Below are positions 52,690 through 63,922 of a stretch of DNA of 64,000 bases, one piece after another (position 1 is the stretch's first letter; every line of letters starts with the position of its first letter). The stretch covers positions 16,095 through 80,094 of the forward strand of contig NZ_JAGSIE010000016.1 of NCBI RefSeq assembly GCF_018138385.1. The letters are read 5' to 3'. The notes under the pieces are model-generated. The model had not been told where the DNA came from. It saw only the letters and a list, made by a program, of their open reading frames with translations, and ran no database searches. This DNA comes from Allobacillus saliphilus. Its GTDB lineage: Bacteria > Bacillota > Bacilli > Bacillales > Alkalibacillaceae. Position numbers and translations under genes: made by a program.

Positions 52690-55600
52690 ATGGATTTTGT
52701 CCACTTACAAATACATAGTAGTTTTTCGTTAATGGAAAGTACAGTCGAACTTGAATCATTAGTAAGTGAAGCAAAGGAAAACGGTATGCACTCTTTAGCA
52801 TTAACAGATCATGAGGTGTTATTTGGTGCATATCGGTTTTACGAATTATGTGTTCGGTATGGCGTGAAGCCGATTATCGGCATGACAGCTGATGTTTATA
52901 TGGAATCCGAATATCGACCACTACGGTTTATTTTATTGGCTAAAAATATACGCGGGTATGAAGAGCTCGTTCAATTATCTAACAAAAAGATGGCGAATAA
53001 TGAACCGATTCGCTTAGAAGATCTATCTGAATGTACTCATGTGATTTGTGTGTTGTCTGTTTATAACACATTCATTGAGGATTTAGTGTTTCTGGAAGAT
53101 GACCAAACGATCCGAACGATTTATCAATCGATTGATTCGAAATTGAAGGATTGGTACGTATCTGTTCAACCTTATATTGAAAATGAACGGCTGAATCAAT
53201 GGGTAGAGCAGATGGCCGAACATTACGCTGATCGGTTGATTGCTACCGTTGATGTTAGGTATTTAAAAGAGCGTGATAAAATTGGGTATGAGTCATTAGT
53301 GGCAATGAAGAAGCAGGCCTCCTTATCTTCCGTTCGTCAAAAGAATACAGGTGCTCACCATTTCGTAACCGGTGAAGAATTACCGAATGATTTTGTGAAT
53401 AAATATCCAGAAGCCATTGAACGTACAATGAACATTGCGAATGAGTGTCACGTTCAATTTCCAGATCAATGGTTTGATTTGCCTCATTTTTCAACAAATG
53501 ATGATGAAAAGTCGATTGATTATTTACGTGAGCTTTGTGAAAAACAATTGCAAGTTAAATGTGAAGAAAACGAGATGGAGCGCGCGAAGGACCGACTTGA
53601 CGAAGAGTTGAAGATTATCGGTGAAATGAATTTTGCTGATTATTTTTTAATCGTTTGGGACTTCATGCGACATGCTCACAAAGAAAAAATACTGACTGGA
53701 CCAGGAAGAGGATCGGCGGCAGGTTCTCTTGTTGCTTATTTACTTGGCATCACGAAGGTAAATCCTTTGGCATATGATTTGTTGTTTGAGCGTTTCTTAA
53801 ATCCAGAGCGTAGATCGATGCCAGACATTGATATTGACTTTTCGGATTATCGTAGAGAAGAAATGATTCAATATGTCAAAAATAAATATGGGCAGCATCG
53901 GGTTGCTCAGATTATTACATTTGGAACATTTCAGTCTCGCTCGATTATTCGGGAACTTGCAAAAGTATTCCATATAACCGATGAACAAATGAATTGGTTA
54001 CTGAAGCATTTACCGAAGCAGTCAACGTCACTAAAAAAACTTGTCCAAGAAAATGAAACCTATCGAAATTACATTCAAAAATCTCAGCAATTGATTCAAA
54101 TGTTCCAAGCTGCATTTGTCATCGAAGGCTTGCCGCGTCACCATTCGACACATGCTGCCGGAGTAGTGATTAGTGATCGCTATCTTACAGATGCGGTTCC
54201 GGTTATCGAGGGGCAGGATGGGGTCTATTTAACTCAGTTTCCGATGCAAGACCTTGAAGCAATCGGTTTGTTGAAAATTGACTTTCTCGGTTTACGAAAT
54301 TTATCATTGCTTGAACGGATGGTTCGTCAAATCCGAGAAAAAGAAGGAAAATCTATAGTTTTAGAAAAGCTGCCGAAGAACGATGCGAAAACGTTCCAAT
54401 TATTGCGAGCGGGGCATACGACGGGCGTGTTTCAGCTTGAGTCGAGCGGAATGAAATCAGCACTTCGGCAAATTAAACCGAACCGCCTAGAAGATATCGT
54501 AGCAGTTAACGCGTTGTTTCGTCCTGGTCCGATGCAATTTATTGAAACGTATGCCAAGCGTAAAAATGGTCAGGAAGCCGTTTCATATATACATGATGAT
54601 TTAAAACAAATCTTAAAAGAGACGAACGGTGTACTGATTTATCAAGAACAAATTATGCAGGTCGTTAGTCGGATTGCGGGTTTTTCTTACGGACAAGCAG
54701 ATATTTTACGTCGAGCGATCAGCAAAAAAGATCCAGCTTCGATCGAAAAAATGAAAGATTTGTTTATGCAAGGAGCTAAAGCAAACGGCTATGAATCAAC
54801 TGTAGCAAAAGAGATTTTTTCATGGATTGAACGATTTGCTGACTATGGTTTTAATAAAAGTCACGCTGTAGCTTACTCGATGATTTCATATCAAACAGCT
54901 TATTTTAAAGCGAATTACCCAGCTTATTTTTACGCAGAATTACTAAGCTCAGTCATTCATGATTCAACAAAGCTTGAGAAATATATAAAAGAAGCCAAAC
55001 AAGTCGGTTTGAACGTATTACCGCCATCCATCAATGAAAGCTTCGGCAAGTTTACCGTCGAGGAACCGAACACAGTTCGTTTCGGCCTACTCGGCATAAA
55101 GGGATTTGGTCGACAGGCATTAATGGAAGTTTTAGAAGCACGTAAGCAACAACCGTTCAAGGACTTATTTGATTTTACGAGAAGAGTACGCTTGAATGTC
55201 ATTACACAGTCGGCAATTGAATCACTCATCATCGTCGGTGCATTTGATTATTCGAATCGCAATCGTGCCCAACTACTCGCTTCAACAGTGCAGGCGATGG
55301 AACAAGGTGAACTATTTTCAAGTTTCAATGAACAAATGAATTGGAATGAAGATTTATTCCATATGGATATTGAATATACGCCTGCCGAACCATTCTCGGA
55401 GCTTAAAGAGATTAGCATGGAGAAAGAAGTGCTTGGATTCACATTAAGCGATCACCCATTAAAAAGTGTTCGAAGAAGTTTGCTGAAACGAGGTCTTGCT
55501 ACCATCCAACAAGTTCGGAAGTTACCGGTAAAAAAACAGACAAAAACAGTCGCTTCAGTTGATGAAATTAAACAAATTCGAACGAAGCGTGGTGAGCAGA

Positions 55601-56034
55601 TGGCTTTTGTTCAAATGCAGGATGAAACGGAAGCAATCGATGGTGTTATTTTTCCGCAAGTTTATCGCGAAATAGGTAGAACGATTGCCGAAGGAATGAT
55701 TGTGGAAATTGAGGGGCGGACGGACGAACGGAATAATGAAAAACAACTCATTATTCAAAACGCTAAAGAAATAGACCTTCAACAACTTCCTAAAGATAGT
55801 TCGCAACTTGTCTTCATTCGTATTTACGAAAAAGAGAAAGATTACTTACAAATGATTAAACAAATTAGCAAGATGTATCCAGGAACAGCACCTGTCGTCC
55901 TTTATTTGGCAAATGAGAAAGAATCCTATAAGCTTTCTGTCCAGTATGATCTAAAGTTAAGTGAAGAATCCATTCATTATCTTGGAGAGGTATTCGGTCA
56001 GGAAAATGTCGTCATACAAAAAAGAAAACGATAA
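52690..56034 (+). CDS. dnaE: DNA polymerase III alpha subunit, DnaE type
   Basis: A protein of about 1114 residues, the second replicative polymerase of Firmicutes, which extends RNA primers before handing over to PolC. Order: PHP domain (VHLQIHSSFSLMES at the N-terminus), palm with GPGRGSAAGSLVAYLLGIT and the catalytic MPDIDIDFSD (about 375-384), fingers, helix-hairpin-helix region, and a C-terminal OB domain (about 950-1030). No 3'-5' exonuclease insertion is present, so it is not PolC. The ATG at 52690 follows AAGGTG; a GTG at 52681 is possible. Confidence 0.96.
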   Translation: MDFVHLQIHSSFSLMESTVELESLVSEAKENGMHSLALTDHEVLFGAYRFYELCVRYGVKPIIGMTADVYMESEYRPLRFILLAKNIRGYEELVQLSNKKMANNEPIRLEDLSECTHVICVLSVYNTFIEDLVFLEDDQTIRTIYQSIDSKLKDWYVSVQPYIENERLNQWVEQMAEHYADRLIATVDVRYLKERDKIGYESLVAMKKQASLSSVRQKNTGAHHFVTGEELPNDFVNKYPEAIERTMNIANECHVQFPDQWFDLPHFSTNDDEKSIDYLRELCEKQLQVKCEENEMERAKDRLDEELKIIGEMNFADYFLIVWDFMRHAHKEKILTGPGRGSAAGSLVAYLLGITKVNPLAYDLLFERFLNPERRSMPDIDIDFSDYRREEMIQYVKNKYGQHRVAQIITFGTFQSRSIIRELAKVFHITDEQMNWLLKHLPKQSTSLKKLVQENETYRNYIQKSQQLIQMFQAAFVIEGLPRHHSTHAAGVVISDRYLTDAVPVIEGQDGVYLTQFPMQDLEAIGLLKIDFLGLRNLSLLERMVRQIREKEGKSIVLEKLPKNDAKTFQLLRAGHTTGVFQLESSGMKSALRQIKPNRLEDIVAVNALFRPGPMQFIETYAKRKNGQEAVSYIHDDLKQILKETNGVLIYQEQIMQVVSRIAGFSYGQADILRRAISKKDPASIEKMKDLFMQGAKANGYESTVAKEIFSWIERFADYGFNKSHAVAYSMISYQTAYFKANYPAYFYAELLSSVIHDSTKLEKYIKEAKQVGLNVLPPSINESFGKFTVEEPNTVRFGLLGIKGFGRQALMEVLEARKQQPFKDLFDFTRRVRLNVITQSAIESLIIVGAFDYSNRNRAQLLASTVQAMEQGELFSSFNEQMNWNEDLFHMDIEYTPAEPFSELKEISMEKEVLGFTLSDHPLKSVRRSLLKRGLATIQQVRKLPVKKQTKTVASVDEIKQIRTKRGEQMAFVQMQDETEAIDGVIFPQVYREIGRTIAEGMIVEIEGRTDERNNEKQLIIQNAKEIDLQQLPKDSSQLVFIRIYEKEKDYLQMIKQISKMYPGTAPVVLYLANEKESYKLSVQYDLKLSEESIHYLGEVFGQENVVIQKRKR

Positions 56035-56047
56035 AATTTAAAACAGC

Positions 56048-56109
56048 AACCAGATTTATTTGTTTCGTAAAGGGGAAAGAACCTAGAGGCATTATAAATC
56101 TGGTTTTTT
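56048..56109 (+). terminator. Terminator after dnaE
   Basis: AACCAGATTTAT pairs with ATAAATCTGGTT across a long loop, followed by six T. Confidence 0.78.
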
Positions 56110-56321
56110 ATTAGTGTTTTAAGAAAAAATAGTATTCCTAGATTAGAGAGTTATTGAAATATAAGATGCCTTAATTTTTAGTGGTTGATTGCTTTTTGAT
56201 TATTTTTTGCTCTACTGTTTAGCTTAATTTCTTTACATGTGTACATGGTTTGTTATAATTAATTAGGTTAATGGTCAGACCAATTTATCTGTTTCAACGT
56301 TTTTATGAAGGAGTGGTACAA

Positions 56322-57560
56322 GTGGCAGATTTACGTGAGGAAGCACTTCACATTCATAAAGTGAACCAAGGAAAATTAACGACAAACTCAAAAATTCCAA
56401 TCCGTAATGCAAGAGATCTTAGTCTTGCTTACTCACCAGGAGTCGCTGAGCCCTGTAAAGTAATTTATGATAATAAAGAAGCGGTCTATGACTATACAAT
56501 GAAAGGAAATATGGTTGCGGTCGTGACAGATGGTTCTGCTGTTTTAGGACTCGGAAATATTGGCCCTGAAGCTGCTTTGCCCGTAATGGAGGGGAAGTCA
56601 ACACTATTTAAGAGTTTTGCTGGTGTCGATTCTTTTCCTATTTCGTTGAACACGAATGACGTTGACGAGATCGTGAATACAGTAAAATTAATGGAACCGA
56701 CATTTGGTGGGGTAAACCTTGAAGATATTGCTGCGCCAAATTGTTTTGTTATTGAGGACCGATTGAAAAAAGAAACGAGTATTCCTATTTTCCATGATGA
56801 TCAGCACGGGACAGCAATTGTTACGGTTGCTGGGATGATCAACGCATTGAAAATCTCAGGAAAGAAGTTCTCAAACTCGAAAGTAGTTATTAACGGAGCC
56901 GGAGCAGCAGGTATCGCTATTATAAAATTATTATTTAGTGTCGGCGTCCGAGATATTATCATGTGTGATTCTAGAGGAGCTATATTTGAAGGACGTCCAT
57001 ACGGAATGAACGAAGTAAAAGATGAAGTCGCCAAAATGACAAACAAAGATAATATCGAAGGAACGTTGGATGAAGTTATTCAAAATACAGATGTATTTAT
57101 CGGTGTATCTGTCGGTGGTGCATTGACGAAAGAAATGGTAGAGAGCATGAACGATGACCCGACAATCTTTGCCATGGCTAATCCAGATCCGGAAATTATG
57201 CCTGAAGATGCTAAAGAAGCGGGTGCCAAAGTGATTGGCACAGGACGTTCTGATTTTCCTAACCAAGTGAATAATGTCTTAGCCTTTCCTGGAATTTTCC
57301 GGGGAGCATTGGATGTACGTGCAACGCGAATTAATGAGCGGATGAAAATCGCTGCCGCTAATGCGATTGCAGAATTAGTTGCAGAAGATAATCTTTCACC
57401 GGATTATGTGATCCCTGACCCATTTGACAAGCGTGTAGCACCGGCGGTAGCAGCTGCTGTTGCGAAAGCAGCTATGGAATCAGGCGTCGCGCGAATTGAA
57501 GTTGACCCAGAAGACATACGTAAGCGCACAGAAGAGCTTACGATGATTAATGAAAAATAA
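56322..57560 (+). CDS. ytsJ: NAD(P)-dependent malic enzyme (YtsJ type)
   Basis: A malic enzyme of about 412 residues that decarboxylates malate to pyruvate. The malic domain has YSPGVAEPC and the catalytic Lys region, IFHDDQHGTAIV supplies metal ligands, and the Rossmann motif is INGAGAAGIAI (about 190-200). Short malic enzymes next to dnaE in Bacillus are YtsJ, the main NADP-linked form. The GTG at 56322 is preceded by AAGGAG and gives the usual LREEALHIHKVNQGKL beginning; the longer frame from 56271 adds unrelated residues. Confidence 0.93.
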   Translation: MADLREEALHIHKVNQGKLTTNSKIPIRNARDLSLAYSPGVAEPCKVIYDNKEAVYDYTMKGNMVAVVTDGSAVLGLGNIGPEAALPVMEGKSTLFKSFAGVDSFPISLNTNDVDEIVNTVKLMEPTFGGVNLEDIAAPNCFVIEDRLKKETSIPIFHDDQHGTAIVTVAGMINALKISGKKFSNSKVVINGAGAAGIAIIKLLFSVGVRDIIMCDSRGAIFEGRPYGMNEVKDEVAKMTNKDNIEGTLDEVIQNTDVFIGVSVGGALTKEMVESMNDDPTIFAMANPDPEIMPEDAKEAGAKVIGTGRSDFPNQVNNVLAFPGIFRGALDVRATRINERMKIAAANAIAELVAEDNLSPDYVIPDPFDKRVAPAVAAAVAKAAMESGVARIEVDPEDIRKRTEELTMINEK

Positions 57561-57586
57561 ATGGACAGAAGATTGAGGTGCCTTTT

Positions 57587-58201
57587 ATGACAAAAGACAC
57601 AAAATCAAAAGTTTATCAAGAAGTATTGGAAGAAATACGCAATTATATTGTCGATCATCAATTGCAAGATGGTGATCGACTCCCTTCTGAAAGGGAATTG
57701 GCTGAACAGTTAAACGCTGGGCGTTCTTCTGTCCGTGAAGCTTTACGAGCGATTGAGCTTTTAGGTTTGATAGAAACTCGACATGGAGAAGGAACGTTTC
57801 TCAGATCCTATCAACCTTATTATTCGGTTGAAATCTTGTCGACATTTATTCTGCAAGAAACGAGGTCCCAACAAGAAGTACTTCAATTGAAATTATTACT
57901 CGAATCTCAAGTACTATCGAATCTTAGTGGGCAAATTTCAATAGATTTTTATAAAAAGTTATTATCGATCATCGTCGAATTGCCGAAAGAAAAGCTACAT
58001 ACATTTCTGTTTACAGAGTTGTTTAAGGCAACGGGCAATCGACTACTCATAAAAATTTGGCATCTACTCGAAGGATTCAGTAATCCAATCTCATTTGAAC
58101 TACAAAATCATTCATTTTATGAGCAATTATTGTTTTGGGTCAAAGAAAATAAAGCTGAATCAGCAATAGAAGCACTGGAAAAGGTATATACACTCGAATA
58201 A
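57587..58201 (+). CDS. GntR-family transcriptional regulator (FadR-like)
   Basis: A 204-residue regulator. The GntR winged helix (about 5-72) shows GDRLPSERELAEQLNAGRSS and REALRAIELLGLIETRHGEGTF (quoted in parts: DRLPSERELAEQL, RHGEGTF). The C-terminal helical part is shorter than a usual FCD domain. It lies between the malic enzyme and accDA, so regulation of malate use or of fatty-acid initiation is suggested but not shown. The ATG at 57587 has GAGGTG before it. Confidence 0.88.
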   Translation: MTKDTKSKVYQEVLEEIRNYIVDHQLQDGDRLPSERELAEQLNAGRSSVREALRAIELLGLIETRHGEGTFLRSYQPYYSVEILSTFILQETRSQQEVLQLKLLLESQVLSNLSGQISIDFYKKLLSIIVELPKEKLHTFLFTELFKATGNRLLIKIWHLLEGFSNPISFELQNHSFYEQLLFWVKENKAESAIEALEKVYTLE

Positions 58202-58288
58202 TGAAGTTTGCTTAGTGATCATTTTTGACAATTTTCACGGTAGACTTCCTGTATGTTTATGGTGTGTACACGCAAAGGAGGAATCCCG

Positions 58289-59149
58289 TTGTTACGAGAT
58301 ATTTTTAATAAAAAAAGAAAATATGCCACAATATCAAAGCAAGCAGAACGAGAAGATGTCCCAGAAGGGTTAATGATGAAATGCCCTTCATGTAGAAAGA
58401 TATACTACAGAAAAGAATTAGAAAAAAACAATCTGATTTGCTTGAATTGTGATCATCATCATCCGATGTCAGCGAAAGAACGGATTCATGCATTGATGGA
58501 TGCAAACACATTTGAAGAGTGGGATGTCCAACTGACTTCCGCAAATCCACTTGAATTTCCGGATTACATAGAAAAAGTGGAAAAGGATCAGAAGAAAACA
58601 GGTATGAATGAAGCGGTTATGACAGGTAAAGGAAAAATAAATGGTTATGAATCGGCTATTGCTGTAATGGATTCACGCTTCCGGATGGGTAGTATGGGAT
58701 CTGTCGTCGGGGAGAAAATCTCAAGAGCGATTGAAAAAGCAAGAGAAGAAAGATTGCCAATCATCATCTTCACCGCATCAGGCGGAGCACGTATGCAAGA
58801 AGGCGTACTCAGTTTAATGCAAATGTCGAAAACCTCTGTCGCATTGGAACGTTTTAGCCGTTCAGGCGGGTTGTTCATCTCGTATATGACGCATCCGACA
58901 ACAGGTGGTGTTTCAGCCAGTTTTGCTTCTTTAGGTGATTATAATTTTGCCGAACCGAAAGCGTTGATCGGTTTTGCTGGTCGAAGAATCATAGAGCAGA
59001 CGATCCGAGAAAAGTTGCCCGATGATTTCCAAACGGCTGAATTTCTGTACAAGCATGGTCAATTAGATCGTGTTATTCATCGTTCGGAAATGAAAAAAAT
59101 AATAACGACGATTCTAGATATTCACCAGGATGGAGGTGATCGCTCATGA
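58289..59149 (+). CDS. accD: Acetyl-CoA carboxylase carboxyltransferase beta subunit
   Basis: A protein of about 286 residues. An N-terminal zinc ribbon (CPSCRK and CLNCDH) precedes the crotonase-like carboxyltransferase domain with [22 protein letters not shown] and [14 protein letters not shown]. With AccA it transfers the carboxyl group from biotin to acetyl-CoA, giving malonyl-CoA. A TTG start at 58289 is chosen because AAGGAGG lies just upstream and the product then begins [13 protein letters not shown] as in B. subtilis. It overlaps accA by four bases. Confidence 0.95.
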   Translation: MLRDIFNKKRKYATISKQAEREDVPEGLMMKCPSCRKIYYRKELEKNNLICLNCDHHHPMSAKERIHALMDANTFEEWDVQLTSANPLEFPDYIEKVEKDQKKTGMNEAVMTGKGKINGYESAIAVMDSRFRMGSMGSVVGEKISRAIEKAREERLPIIIFTASGGARMQEGVLSLMQMSKTSVALERFSRSGGLFISYMTHPTTGGVSASFASLGDYNFAEPKALIGFAGRRIIEQTIREKLPDDFQTAEFLYKHGQLDRVIHRSEMKKIITTILDIHQDGGDRS

Positions 59150-60135
59150 AGAAAAACGTCCTTCCTTTTGAGAAACCAGTTGTGGAGTTAAAAGAGAAGA
59201 TTGCTGAACTGAAAAAGATTTCTGGTGAGAGTGAAGTCGATTTATCAGAAGAAATCGACCGCTTGGAAGAGCGGCTGGAGCATTTGGAACGCGAAGTATA
59301 TGAAAACATGGCCCCATGGGACCGTGTTCAAATGGCTAGACATGCGGAGCGACCGACTACGTTGGATTATATCGAGCAACTTTTTACTGATTTCCTTGAA
59401 ATGCATGGTGATCGTTATCACAGTGATGACGAAGCGATTGTCGGAGGGATTGCCAAGTTTAATGGTCAACCTGTAACGGTGATTGGACACCAGCGAGGTA
59501 AAGACACGAAAGAAAACATCCGTCGCAATTTCGGAATGCCACATCCTGAAGGGTATCGGAAAGCATTACGATTGATGTATCAAGCAGAAAAATTCGATCG
59601 TCCTATTATTACGTTCATCGATACAAAAGGTGCTTATCCAGGTAAAGCTGCTGAAGAGCGAGGGCAAAGTGAAGCCATTGCAAAGAATCTTCGTGAGATG
59701 GCAGGATTAACTGTTCCGATTATTTGCATTGTAATCGGTGAAGGCGGTAGTGGCGGCGCTTTAGGTATCAGTGTTGGTGACAAGCTATTCATGTTGGAAA
59801 ACTCAACTTACTCGGTTATTTCTCCAGAAGGAGCAGCGGCCTTACTGTGGAAAGACTCCAACTTAGCTAAAAAAGCGGCAGAATCGATGAAAATAACTTC
59901 GTATGATCTTGAGGAACTCGGTGTAATTGACGGTGTCATCGAAGAAGTTCAAGGTGGCGCACATCGTGATATTGATAATCAAGCGAGTAAGATTAAAGAA
60001 GTAATTGAATCTTCCTTGCACGAATTAAGTCAATTAAGTGAACAAGAATTATTGGATCAGCGTTGGCGTAAATATGAAAAAATCGGTTCGACAACTTTCG
60101 TCTTAGAACGTACAGAAACTCCTGTAAATGAGTAA
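59146..60135 (+). CDS. accA: Acetyl-CoA carboxylase carboxyltransferase alpha subunit
   Basis: A 329-residue partner of AccD. A helical N-terminus ([14 protein letters not shown]) precedes the carboxyltransferase domain with [47 protein letters not shown] and [12 protein letters not shown]. The start overlaps the accD stop (ATGA). A hairpin-like CTTGTTATT/AATAAACAAG lies at 60152-60176 but lacks a T tract, so read-through towards pfkA is possible. Confidence 0.97.
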   Translation: MKKNVLPFEKPVVELKEKIAELKKISGESEVDLSEEIDRLEERLEHLEREVYENMAPWDRVQMARHAERPTTLDYIEQLFTDFLEMHGDRYHSDDEAIVGGIAKFNGQPVTVIGHQRGKDTKENIRRNFGMPHPEGYRKALRLMYQAEKFDRPIITFIDTKGAYPGKAAEERGQSEAIAKNLREMAGLTVPIICIVIGEGGSGGALGISVGDKLFMLENSTYSVISPEGAAALLWKDSNLAKKAAESMKITSYDLEELGVIDGVIEEVQGGAHRDIDNQASKIKEVIESSLHELSQLSEQELLDQRWRKYEKIGSTTFVLERTETPVNE

Positions 60136-60358
60136 TACCAAGAACTGCCCTACTTGTTATTGGTACAAATAAACAAGGGGGCACTTTTTATTAATGTGTA
60201 ACCTTATAGAGGGCCAAAGCCAACCTTTCGATGGATCAAAAGAATTTTATTTGAACTTTACCCCGTATGACATGATTTTTACCTAGTAGTTGATTTAGAA
60301 TATAGGGAGATGGTTCAATAATATGAATTACTTACTGCCTTTATAGAGAGTGAGATGA

Positions 60359-61327
<969 letters not shown>

Positions 61328-61347
61328 CTTTAGGAGGTAGTGACCTT

Positions 61348-63114
61348 ATGATTAAAAACAAAACAAAAATTGTATGTACAATCGGACCAGCGTCAGAGTC
61401 CGTGGAAACGTTGAAGAAATTAATCGAAACAGGAATGAATGTTGCGAGGTTAAACTTTTCTCATGGAGATCATGAAGAACACCGTAATCGAATTCAGAAT
61501 ATCCGCCAGGCTGCTGAAGAAACTGGCCGTTCGATTGCAATTATGTTAGATACAAAAGGACCGGAAATTCGTACTGGCCAGTTTAAAGGCGGTCAAGCAT
61601 ATTTAGAAGAGGGTTCAACCGTCTTTTTGACAATGGATGACGTAGAAGGAACAGCCGAGCGTTTTTCTTTAACGTATAGTGGATTGATTCATGATGTTCA
61701 TCCAGGCTCAAAAATCTTGCTTGATGATGGACTTATCGGTCTTGAAGTTAAAGCAATTCATGAGGACAAAAATGAAATCGAAACTGTTGTACAAAATTCT
61801 GGTGAAATTAAAAATAAAAAAGGTGTTAACGTTCCAAATGTGAGCGTAAACCTACCAGGTATTACAGATAAAGACGCAGAAGATATCTTGTTCGGAATTG
61901 AAGAAGGCATTGACTTTATTGCGGCATCCTTTATTCGTCGCGCATCAGATGTGTTGGATATTCGTGAGCTATTAGAGAAAAACAATGGCGAACATATCCA
62001 AATTATTCCGAAAATCGAAAACCGAGAAGGCGTGAACAATATTGCTCAAATCCTTCAGGTTAGTAATGGAATCATGGTAGCACGAGGTGACTTAGGTGTT
62101 GAAATCCCAGCAGAAGAAGTACCGTTCGTTCAGAAAAAGCTCATCCATGAGTGTAATTTAGCTGCAAAACCAGTCATTACAGCTACACAGATGCTAGATT
62201 CCATGCAACGAAACCCAAGACCGACACGTGCAGAGGCAAGTGACGTAGCGAATGCCATTTATGATGGAACGGATGCAATTATGTTATCCGGTGAAACAGC
62301 TGCGGGTGATTATCCTGTTGAATCGGTTGAAACGATGTATAATATTGCTGTTTATACGGAAAACAAGATTTCGCAATTAAATACCTCAAATAATCGATTT
62401 AAAAACGAGGATAAAAATATGACTGATGCGATTAGTCACTCGGTTGCCAATTTAACAGAAGAACTTGAATTGAACGCTATCGTCACACCGACGGAAAGCG
62501 GGAATACTGCACGGATGATCTCAAAATATCGTCCGAACGCACCGATTATAGCCATCACTTTCAGGGAGAGTGTCAATCGACAATTAAATCTCGTGTGGGG
62601 AGTGCATCCAATCCACGGAGAACGCGTGAATTCAACAGATGAGATGTTAGGATTAGCCGTAAGCCGAAGTCTTGATTCGGGGTACATTCAGCGTGGAGAT
62701 CGAATTGTAATCACAGCAGGTGTTCCTGTCGGTCAAAGTGGCTCTACCAACTTAGTTAAAGTTCACGTTGTCGGAGATATCGTCCAAAAAGGCCAAGGAA
62801 TTGGTGATAAAGGTGCTTCCGGTAAAGTCATTATTGCTGAAAATGCAGAACAGTTAGAGGAAAACTTTAAAGACGGTGACATTATCGTTGCAACGGGAAC
62901 AGAAAAAGAAATGATGCCGTGGATTAAAAGAGCGGCTGGAATCATAACAGAAGAAGGCGGATTGACCAGCCACGCAGCGATTGTCGGCTTAAACTTAGAG
63001 CTACCAACAATCGTCGGCGCGAAAGAAGTGACGAGCTTGTTATCGAATGGGGATGAGATTACACTTGATTCAGAAACGGGTAATATTTATCTAGGACGAA
63101 CTTCGATCATATAG
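61348..63114 (+). CDS. pyk: Pyruvate kinase with C-terminal PEP-utilizer-like domain
   Basis: A 588-residue enzyme making pyruvate and ATP. The barrel shows [37 protein letters not shown], the Mg site [10 protein letters not shown] and ATQMLDSM. The regulatory domain (about 350-470) follows, then the extra C-terminal domain (about 485-588) resembling the phosphohistidine domain of PPDK/EI, with [11 protein letters not shown]. This long form is normal for Bacillus. AGGAGG precedes the ATG. Confidence 0.97.
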   Translation: MIKNKTKIVCTIGPASESVETLKKLIETGMNVARLNFSHGDHEEHRNRIQNIRQAAEETGRSIAIMLDTKGPEIRTGQFKGGQAYLEEGSTVFLTMDDVEGTAERFSLTYSGLIHDVHPGSKILLDDGLIGLEVKAIHEDKNEIETVVQNSGEIKNKKGVNVPNVSVNLPGITDKDAEDILFGIEEGIDFIAASFIRRASDVLDIRELLEKNNGEHIQIIPKIENREGVNNIAQILQVSNGIMVARGDLGVEIPAEEVPFVQKKLIHECNLAAKPVITATQMLDSMQRNPRPTRAEASDVANAIYDGTDAIMLSGETAAGDYPVESVETMYNIAVYTENKISQLNTSNNRFKNEDKNMTDAISHSVANLTEELELNAIVTPTESGNTARMISKYRPNAPIIAITFRESVNRQLNLVWGVHPIHGERVNSTDEMLGLAVSRSLDSGYIQRGDRIVITAGVPVGQSGSTNLVKVHVVGDIVQKGQGIGDKGASGKVIIAENAEQLEENFKDGDIIVATGTEKEMMPWIKRAAGIITEEGGLTSHAAIVGLNLELPTIVGAKEVTSLLSNGDEITLDSETGNIYLGRTSII

Positions 63115-63125
63115 AAGGTGAATAA

Positions 63126-63527
63126 ATGTTTCGATTGTTATTTTTATTAATTGTTGTTTTCTCAGTCATCGAAATCGCAATCTTTGTTTGGCTTGGAAAC
63201 GTAACGAGTATTTGGTTCGTGTTAATCGGTATTATTTTGACAGGTATCGCAGGTGCCTTCTTAGCCAAATGGCAAGGAATTAGTACACTGAATAGCGCCC
63301 GTCAAGCAATGGCTAACCGCCGTATGCCAAAAGATGAAATTTTCGACGGGATTGCGATTTTAATCGGAGCAGTTTTATTGTTCACGCCTGGGTTTCTTAC
63401 TGATTTAATTGGTTTTCTTTTATTGATACCAACGACTCGTAGACCATTCAAACTTTGGGCACAAGCACAGCTGTTATCGATGATTAAAAAAGGATCAGTC
63501 AAAAGATTTCATATATACCGAAGATAG
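63126..63527 (+). CDS. fxsA: FxsA-family membrane protein
   Basis: A 133-residue integral membrane protein with three to four helices (about 3-24, 29-48, 76-96), matching the FxsA family (phage T7 exclusion suppressor in E. coli; YtzA-like in Bacillus). Landmarks are LIGIILTGIAGAFLAKWQG (about 37-55) and LLFTPGFLTDLIGFLLLIP (about 84-102). It follows pyk by 11 bp and is probably read with it. Function in Bacillus is unknown. Confidence 0.9.
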   Translation: MFRLLFLLIVVFSVIEIAIFVWLGNVTSIWFVLIGIILTGIAGAFLAKWQGISTLNSARQAMANRRMPKDEIFDGIAILIGAVLLFTPGFLTDLIGFLLLIPTTRRPFKLWAQAQLLSMIKKGSVKRFHIYRR

Positions 63528-63534
63528 AATAGAT

Positions 63535-63581
63535 AAAACCTGAACGACACACTCGTTATGTGTTATCGTTCAGGTTTTTTT
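63535..63581 (+). terminator. Terminator after fxsA
   Basis: AACCTGAACGA (63537-63547) pairs with TCGTTCAGGTT (63566-63576), followed by a T run. It ends the pfkA-pyk-fxsA transcript. Confidence 0.9.
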
Positions 63582-63625
63582 GGTTGAATAGGCGATCGAC
63601 ACCTAATGGGTTCCTATTTCATGAG

Positions 63626-63922
63626 GAAATGTTATCGAGAAGTGCTCTCGAGCCGGAAAAGGCTCTGTTTTCTGGTTGAAATGTCGTTGAGAAGTGCTCT
63701 CGATACCCGACTGGCTTCGTTCTCTTGTTGAAATGTCATTGAGAAGCCATCTCGATACTCGAATGGCTTTATTCTTGTGTTGAAATGTCATCGAGAAGCG
63801 CCCTCGATACCCAAATGGTTTCGTTCTGTTGCGGAAATGTCATTGAGAAGTGCTCTCGATACCCAAATGGCTTCATTCTTGTGTTGAAATGTCATTGAGA
63901 AGTGCTCTCGATACCCAAATGA
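63626..63922. repeat. 52-bp tandem repeat array, family B2
   Basis: Units begin GAAATGTCATTGAG at 63626, 63678, 63730, 63782, 63834 and 63886, exactly 52 bp apart, the last one partial. The core AGAAGTGCTCT...CCCAAATGGC resembles the AGAAGCGCTCT...CCCGAACGGC core of the array at 47.9 kb. The unit at 63730 can form a perfect AAGCCAT/ATGGCTT stem. The remaining bases to the window end (63923-64000) hold nothing I can identify. Confidence 0.93.

Noticed and set aside
63603..63791. Minus-strand reading frame of about 62 codons inside the 52-bp array
   Set aside because: The unit length is not a multiple of three, so the translation changes frame each unit. It has no ribosome site and is a by-product of the repeats.
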